Shown: piece by piece, positions 6,430-10,384 of the stretch
How the letters are laid out: every line of letters begins with the position of its first letter
How positions within the stretch are numbered: the stretch's first letter is position 1
NCBI GenBank assembly: GCA_905215675.1
Contig: CAJMRA010000056.1
Location: forward strand, 1-10,384
DNA: 10,384 nt
From: an uncultured bacterium
Lineage (GTDB): Bacteria > Desulfobacterota > Desulfovibrionia > Desulfovibrionales > Desulfovibrionaceae
Direction of reading: 5' to 3'
Notes under the pieces: model-generated
Told to the model about the DNA's origin: nothing
Database searches by the model: none
Seen by the model: the letters and a program-made list of their open reading frames with translations, nothing else
Position numbers and translations under genes: made by a program

Positions 6430-8460
6430 ATGGATATTCGCCACACTTCCACGATCTGTCCCTATTGCGGCTGCGGTTGCGGCCTGACGCTGGAAACCGC
6501 CGAAGGACGCATCCTGCGCGCCATTCCCACGGCCGACGCGCCCGTCAACCGGGGCCGTCTTTGCGTCAAGGGATGGAACGTCCATGATTTCGTCCAGCAT
6601 CCCGATCGCCTGACGCGCCCCCTGCTGCGCGAGGGCAGGGAACTCCGCCCCCTGGACTGGGAAAGCGCCCTCGATCACGCCGCCCGGGAACTGAACCGCA
6701 TCCGCGACGCCTACGGCCCCGACAGTATCGCCGTCCTGACCTCGGCGCGCTGCACCAACGAAGAAAACTACCTGCTGCAAAAATTCACGCGCTGCGCCGT
6801 CGGCACGCACAATATCGATCACTGCGCCCGGCTCTGACACGGCCCCACGGTGGCAGGTCTTGCCGCCTCCTTCGGCAGCGGAGCCATGACGAACCCCTTC
6901 GACGATCTCGAGGCAAGCGACTGCCTGCTTGTGGTGGGTTCCAACACGACCGTCGCCCATCCCATGGTGGGCATGCGCCTCATGCGTCGCAAGCGCGAGG
7001 GCGGCTTCCTCATGGTGGCCGATCCCCGGCGCACGACGCTGGCGGAAATGGCCGACATCCATCTGCGCCTGCGCCCCGGCACGGACGTGCCCCTGTTCAA
7101 CGGCCTGATGCACATCATTCACGCCGCCGGTCTGCACAAACCGGCCTTCATCGAGGCCCGCACGGAAAACTTTCCAGCGCTGCTCGACGCCATTGCGCCG
7201 TGGACGCCGGAAGCCACGGAGGCCGCCACCGGCGTGCCCCGGGAGCTGCTCTTCCGCGCCGCGGAAGCCTACGCGACCGCCGCGGCCTCGTCCATCGTCT
7301 ACTGCCTCGGCATCACGCAGCACCGTTGCGGCGTGAACAACGTGCGCGTGCTGGCGGATCTGGCCATGCTGTGCGGCCAGATCGGACGACCGGGCACCGG
7401 CGTCAATCCGCTGCGCGGCCAGAACAACGTGCAGGGCTCCTGCGACATGGGCGGCCTGCCCGACTACTATCCCGGCTATCAGAAGGCGGACGATCCCCGG
7501 GTCCGCGCCGCCTTCGCGCAGGCGTGGAACCGCCCGCAGCCGACGACGCCCGGCCTGACCTCCCTGGAAATGATGGAAGCCCTGCACAAGGGCACGCTCA
7601 AGGCCATGATCATTCTCGGGGAAAACCCCGTGGTCAGCGACCCGGACGCCAATCACGTCAGACAGGCGTTGAGCAGGGCGGAATTCCTGCTCTGCATCGA
7701 CATCTTCCCCACGCCCACCACGGAACTGGCCCATCTGATCCTGCCCGGAGCCTCCTTTGCCGAAAGCGAGGGAACCTTCACCAATTCCGAGCGGCGCGTG
7801 CAGCGTGTCCGGCAGGCCCTGCCGCCGCTGGCCGGGCGCAGCAACAGCCGCATCATTCAGGAACTGTCCGGGCGCATGGGCTATGCCATGCCGCCGGACT
7901 CCCCGGCCGCCGTTTTCGACGAAATGTGCGCGCTCACGCCTTCCATGCGCGGCATGAGCCACGCCCGTCTGGATCGGGAAAGCCTCTGCTGGCCCTGCCC
8001 GGACAAGGATCATCCCGGCACGCCCATGCTGCACAAGGATCGGTTCGTGCGCGGCAAGGGCCTGTTCGCCGGTCTTTCCCACACGCCCCCGGCGGAACTG
8101 CCCGATGCCGACTATCCCCTGCTGCTGAATACCGGCATGGGACATTCCCAGTATCTGACGGGCACCATGACCCGCCGCTGCCCCATGCTGGAGCGGGAAA
8201 TGCCCGGTCTCACGGTCGACATCCACCCCGACGACGCCCGCGCGCTCGGCCTGCGGGAAGGCGCGCGCGTGCGCCTGAGCAGCCGACGGGGCGCGGTCGC
8301 GGCCCGGGCCCATCTGACGGACGCGGTTCCCGTCGGAACCGTCTTCGCGCCGCTGCACTTTGCCGAAGCGCCCATCAACCTGCTGACCACCGCCGAACGC
8401 GATCCCGTCAGCAAGACTCCCGAATTCAAGATCTGCGCCGTCAGAGTAGAAAAGGTGTAA
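6430..8460 (+). CDS. fdhF: Formate dehydrogenase catalytic subunit, selenocysteine-containing (FdhF type)
   Basis: Read through the in-frame TGA, this gene encodes 676 residues and oxidises formate to CO2, or the reverse, at a Mo or W bis-pterin site. The N-terminal [4Fe-4S] site uses C10, C13, C17 and C45, followed by Lys47 in the CVKG motif that relays electrons. Selenocysteine is residue 136, followed by His137. Arg329 in NPLRGQNNVQG lies 193 residues after Sec, the same spacing as Sec140 to Arg333 in E. coli FDH-H. The molybdopterin-dinucleotide-binding domain fills about 560-676. There is no Tat signal and no extra ferredoxin domain, so the enzyme is cytoplasmic and slightly shorter than FDH-H (715). 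GGAG stands 7 nt before the ATG. The next gene starts 4 nt after the stop and encodes an iron-sulfur/flavin protein, its likely electron partner. An annotation that treats TGA as stop would split the gene into a 135-residue fragment and a second piece starting near 6850. Identity is very secure. Confidence 0.95.
6835..6837 (+). other. Selenocysteine codon (recoded TGA)
   Basis: TGA sits in the motif CARL-U-HGPT, where FdhF-type formate dehydrogenases carry Sec or Cys. The frame continues for 541 conserved codons after it, and a SECIS hairpin follows. Recoding needs SelA, SelB, SelC and SelD, which are not in this window. Confidence 0.95.
6838..6867 (+). promoter_or_regulatory. Bacterial SECIS element
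   Basis: Eleven bases after the TGA, GGTGGCA (6849-6855) pairs with TGCCGCC (6861-6867), giving 7 bp including one G-U, over the loop GGTCT. If the A-U closing pair opens, the loop is AGGUCU, as I recall it in the E. coli fdhF SECIS, and it begins 18 nt after the UGA in both. SelB recognises the loop G and U. The 5' bulged U of E. coli is not bulged here: U6851 makes a wobble pair instead. Confidence 0.9.
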
Positions 8461-8464
8461 GCCC

Positions 8465-10378
8465 ATGACAGCATGCTATACCCTGAATCCCGCGGACCTG
8501 CCCGCGCTGCTGACGGTCTGGCGCGACCGCGCCGCCGTGCTTCATCCCCGCAAGGAAGGGGAAAACGCGGCGCGCCTCGCGGCCTATGACCCCCTGATGC
8601 CGATCGATCTGGACTACGGCAATCTTGCCATGCCCGCCGTGGATATCCTGAACGGCTATCAGGACGTGCTCTTTCACTGGGAAGGCACGGAACGCACCTA
8701 CGAGGCCCGCCCGGGCACGGAAGACGGCCGCCGGACCATCCTGTTCGGCATCCGCCCCTGCGACGTGGCCGCGTTGTCCTATCTGGATGAATTCTATCTG
8801 GGGGAATACGCGGACCTCAACTATTCGCGCCGACGCGAGGCCCTGACCGTCGTGGCCGTCAACTGCACGCAACCGGGCGAGCGCTGCTTCTGCGCCGCCA
8901 CGCAGACCGGCCCCTTTGCCCGCAACGGTTATGATCTGCTGATCACCCCGGACGAAGATACCTGCTGGGTGGAATGCGCCTCGGGCAAGGGCGAGGCCCT
9001 GATCGAGCTGGGCGCGGCCTTTTTCCGCCCCGTTCCCACGGCCGATCTGAAAGCCCGCCTGCTCATGCTGGAAGAGCGGTGCCGCGCGGCCTTTTCCCCG
9101 CTGCCGGACATGTCCGACGTGCGCAACGCCCTGCTGCGCGGTTTTCATCATCCCCTCTGGGACGAACTGACGCCCACCTGCATCGCCTGCACCGGCTGCA
9201 CGGCCGTCTGTCCCACCTGCACCTGCTTCCAGTTTCACGAGGAGCGGCTTTCGGCCACGTCGGGCCGCCGCGTGCGCGTGAAGGATTCCTGCCAGACGCC
9301 GGGCTTCACCCGCAACGCGGGCGGTCACAATCCCCGCGGCAAGGCGGCCGCCGTGCGGCACCGCATCATGGACAAGCTGGTCTACATCGAGGATCGTTTC
9401 GGTAAAAAGGGCTGCGTGGGCTGCGGCCGCTGTATCGACGTCTGCCCGGCGGACATCGACATTCGCGCCGTCGTTTCCCGCATTACGGCGGACTGTCCCG
9501 ACGACGGCACCACGCCGCCGGTCTTCATCTCCGAACGCACCCCGCGCCGGGCCGATCCGCAGCTCTACACGCCCCAGCCCGCGCGCATCGTCTCCATCAG
9601 CGACGAGACGCCGGATATCCGCCGGTATGTCGTCCGCTATACCGACGAGCATCTGGCCGAGACCTTCCGCCTTTCGGGACAGTTCTTCATGGTGACGGTC
9701 TTCGGGGTGGGCGAGGTGGCCCTTTCCATCCCCTTCGGCGATCAGCACGGCGGCGAATTCGAATTCTGCGTCAAGAAGGTCGGCAAGGTCACGTCCGCGC
9801 TGGCGGCCCTCGGCCCCGGCGACGTCATCGGCCTGCGCGGCCCCTACGGCAAGGGCTTTCCCTACCGCTCCTTCACGGGGCGCGACGTGCTCATCGTGGG
9901 CTCGGGCGTGGGGCTTGCGCCCGTGCGGACCATCATCGTGCGCCTGTTGCAGGAACGGGAACGCTACGGCCGTATCGCCATCATCGCCAGCGCCACCAGC
10001 TATGAAGGCATCGTCTACAAGGACGATCTGCGCCGCTGGGCCGCCGAACCCGGCGTGGACGTGCGCTACGCCCTGGCCCGGCCCACCGACGCGGTAACGG
10101 CGCACGTGGGCTATATCAACGACCTGCTGCCGGAACTGGGCTTCGACTGGCCGGAATCCCGCGCCATTCTCTGCGCCTCGCCGCGACGTATCAAGCTTGT
10201 GTCCCGCGATCTGCTGCAACTGGGCATGCGTCCCGCGGATATCTATACGTCGCTGGAAACCCATATGCGCTGCGGCGTGGGCAAATGCGGACACTGCAAG
10301 GTCGGTTCCCACTACATGTGCCTTGACGGCCCGGTTTTCACCTACGAGGAAATGCTGCAACTTCCCGAAGAATTCTGA
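8465..10378 (+). CDS. AsrA/HydB-AsrB/HydG fusion: iron-sulfur and FAD/NAD(P) electron-transfer subunit of formate dehydrogenase
   Basis: This 637-residue protein joins two subunits that are separate in anaerobic sulfite reductase (AsrA, AsrB) and in sulfhydrogenases (HydB, HydG). Residues 1 to about 345 are AsrA/HydB-like: a GIRPCDVAAL block, a cysteine-rich set at 239-254 (C239-x2-C242-x2-C245-x3-C249-x2-C252, then C254) and a second 4Fe-4S set C317-x2-C320-x2-C323-x3-C327. From about 356 an AsrB/HydG/PyrK-like flavoprotein follows: an FAD-binding barrel with an ALSI motif where many relatives have RxYS, the NAD(P) motif GSGVGLAP at 479-486, and a [2Fe-2S] site C603-x4-C608-x2-C611-x7-C619. 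It starts 4 nt after the fdh stop, so the two are coupled. The likely job is to carry electrons between formate dehydrogenase and NAD(P) or ferredoxin through FeS clusters and FAD. NADH versus NADPH cannot be told. The frame is uninterrupted, so this is a real fusion in this assembly. Domain calls are strong; the partnership is inferred from adjacency. Confidence 0.9.
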   Translation: MTACYTLNPADLPALLTVWRDRAAVLHPRKEGENAARLAAYDPLMPIDLDYGNLAMPAVDILNGYQDVLFHWEGTERTYEARPGTEDGRRTILFGIRPCDVAALSYLDEFYLGEYADLNYSRRREALTVVAVNCTQPGERCFCAATQTGPFARNGYDLLITPDEDTCWVECASGKGEALIELGAAFFRPVPTADLKARLLMLEERCRAAFSPLPDMSDVRNALLRGFHHPLWDELTPTCIACTGCTAVCPTCTCFQFHEERLSATSGRRVRVKDSCQTPGFTRNAGGHNPRGKAAAVRHRIMDKLVYIEDRFGKKGCVGCGRCIDVCPADIDIRAVVSRITADCPDDGTTPPVFISERTPRRADPQLYTPQPARIVSISDETPDIRRYVVRYTDEHLAETFRLSGQFFMVTVFGVGEVALSIPFGDQHGGEFEFCVKKVGKVTSALAALGPGDVIGLRGPYGKGFPYRSFTGRDVLIVGSGVGLAPVRTIIVRLLQERERYGRIAIIASATSYEGIVYKDDLRRWAAEPGVDVRYALARPTDAVTAHVGYINDLLPELGFDWPESRAILCASPRRIKLVSRDLLQLGMRPADIYTSLETHMRCGVGKCGHCKVGSHYMCLDGPVFTYEEMLQLPEEF

Positions 10379-10384
10379 CGACGA

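Noticed and set aside
6835..6837. TGA read as a real stop, splitting formate dehydrogenase into two genes or a pseudogene
   Set aside because: The reading frame continues with conserved FdhF residues, the codon sits at the known Sec position and a SECIS hairpin follows at the expected distance.
6373..8466. A very long open frame on the minus strand (about 700 codons) opposite the formate dehydrogenase
   Set aside because: It mirrors the codon periodicity of the high-GC sense gene, has low-complexity Gly/Arg/Ala/Gln composition and no recognisable motif. The sense strand carries every formate dehydrogenase hallmark.
8441..10360. A minus-strand open frame of about 640 codons opposite the fused electron-transfer gene
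   Set aside because: It is likewise an antisense shadow of GC-rich coding DNA; the sense frame has four recognisable cofactor-binding motifs.

Overview
The window is GC-rich, gene-dense DNA with every supported gene on the + strand. The set of families (a radical-SAM protein with a C-GCAxxG-C-C protein, a PaaK-like ligase, an XdhC protein and an NTP transferase-HD fusion, followed by a selenocysteine formate dehydrogenase) suggests an anaerobic, selenocysteine-decoding bacterium of the Desulfovibrionaceae. The taxon is inferred from gene content and remembered families; no search was run.

Left part (1-6314). A short leader (1-112) holds a strong 11-bp inverted repeat just upstream of the first gene. 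Seven genes follow, nearly all overlapping or almost touching: a C-GCAxxG-C-C redox protein, a TrsS-like radical SAM protein, a short AMP-forming ligase of the PaaK type, an XdhC/CoxI family protein, a MobA/MocA-like nucleotidyltransferase fused to an HD domain, a histidine phosphatase, and a YqaA-type membrane protein. The first five match what I recall of a conserved Desulfovibrio block (around DVU_1555 to DVU_1551) whose biochemical product is unknown. XdhC and MocA-like proteins normally load or build the molybdenum cofactor of molybdenum hydroxylases, so the simplest inference is a pathway that modifies or inserts a Mo cofactor, or a related selenium/sulfur centre. No hydroxylase structural gene lies in the window. 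This is the best candidate for an undescribed system.

Right part (6430-10378). After a 115-bp gap come two coupled genes. The first is a cytoplasmic FdhF-type formate dehydrogenase in which an in-frame TGA (6835-6837) encodes selenocysteine and is followed, at the spacing I recall for E. coli fdhF, by a SECIS hairpin with an AGGUCU loop. The second is one polypeptide that joins an AsrA/HydB-like iron-sulfur half to an AsrB/HydG-like FAD-NAD(P)-[2Fe-2S] half. Together they look like a soluble NAD(P)-linked formate dehydrogenase built on the electron-transfer module of sulfhydrogenases and anaerobic sulfite reductase. Mo-cofactor maturation genes next to a Mo/W enzyme may be functionally meaningful, but the XdhC-type route is known for hydroxylases, not for bis-MGD formate dehydrogenases.

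No rRNA, tRNA, CRISPR array, insertion sequence or broken gene was seen. No gap exceeds 300 bases.
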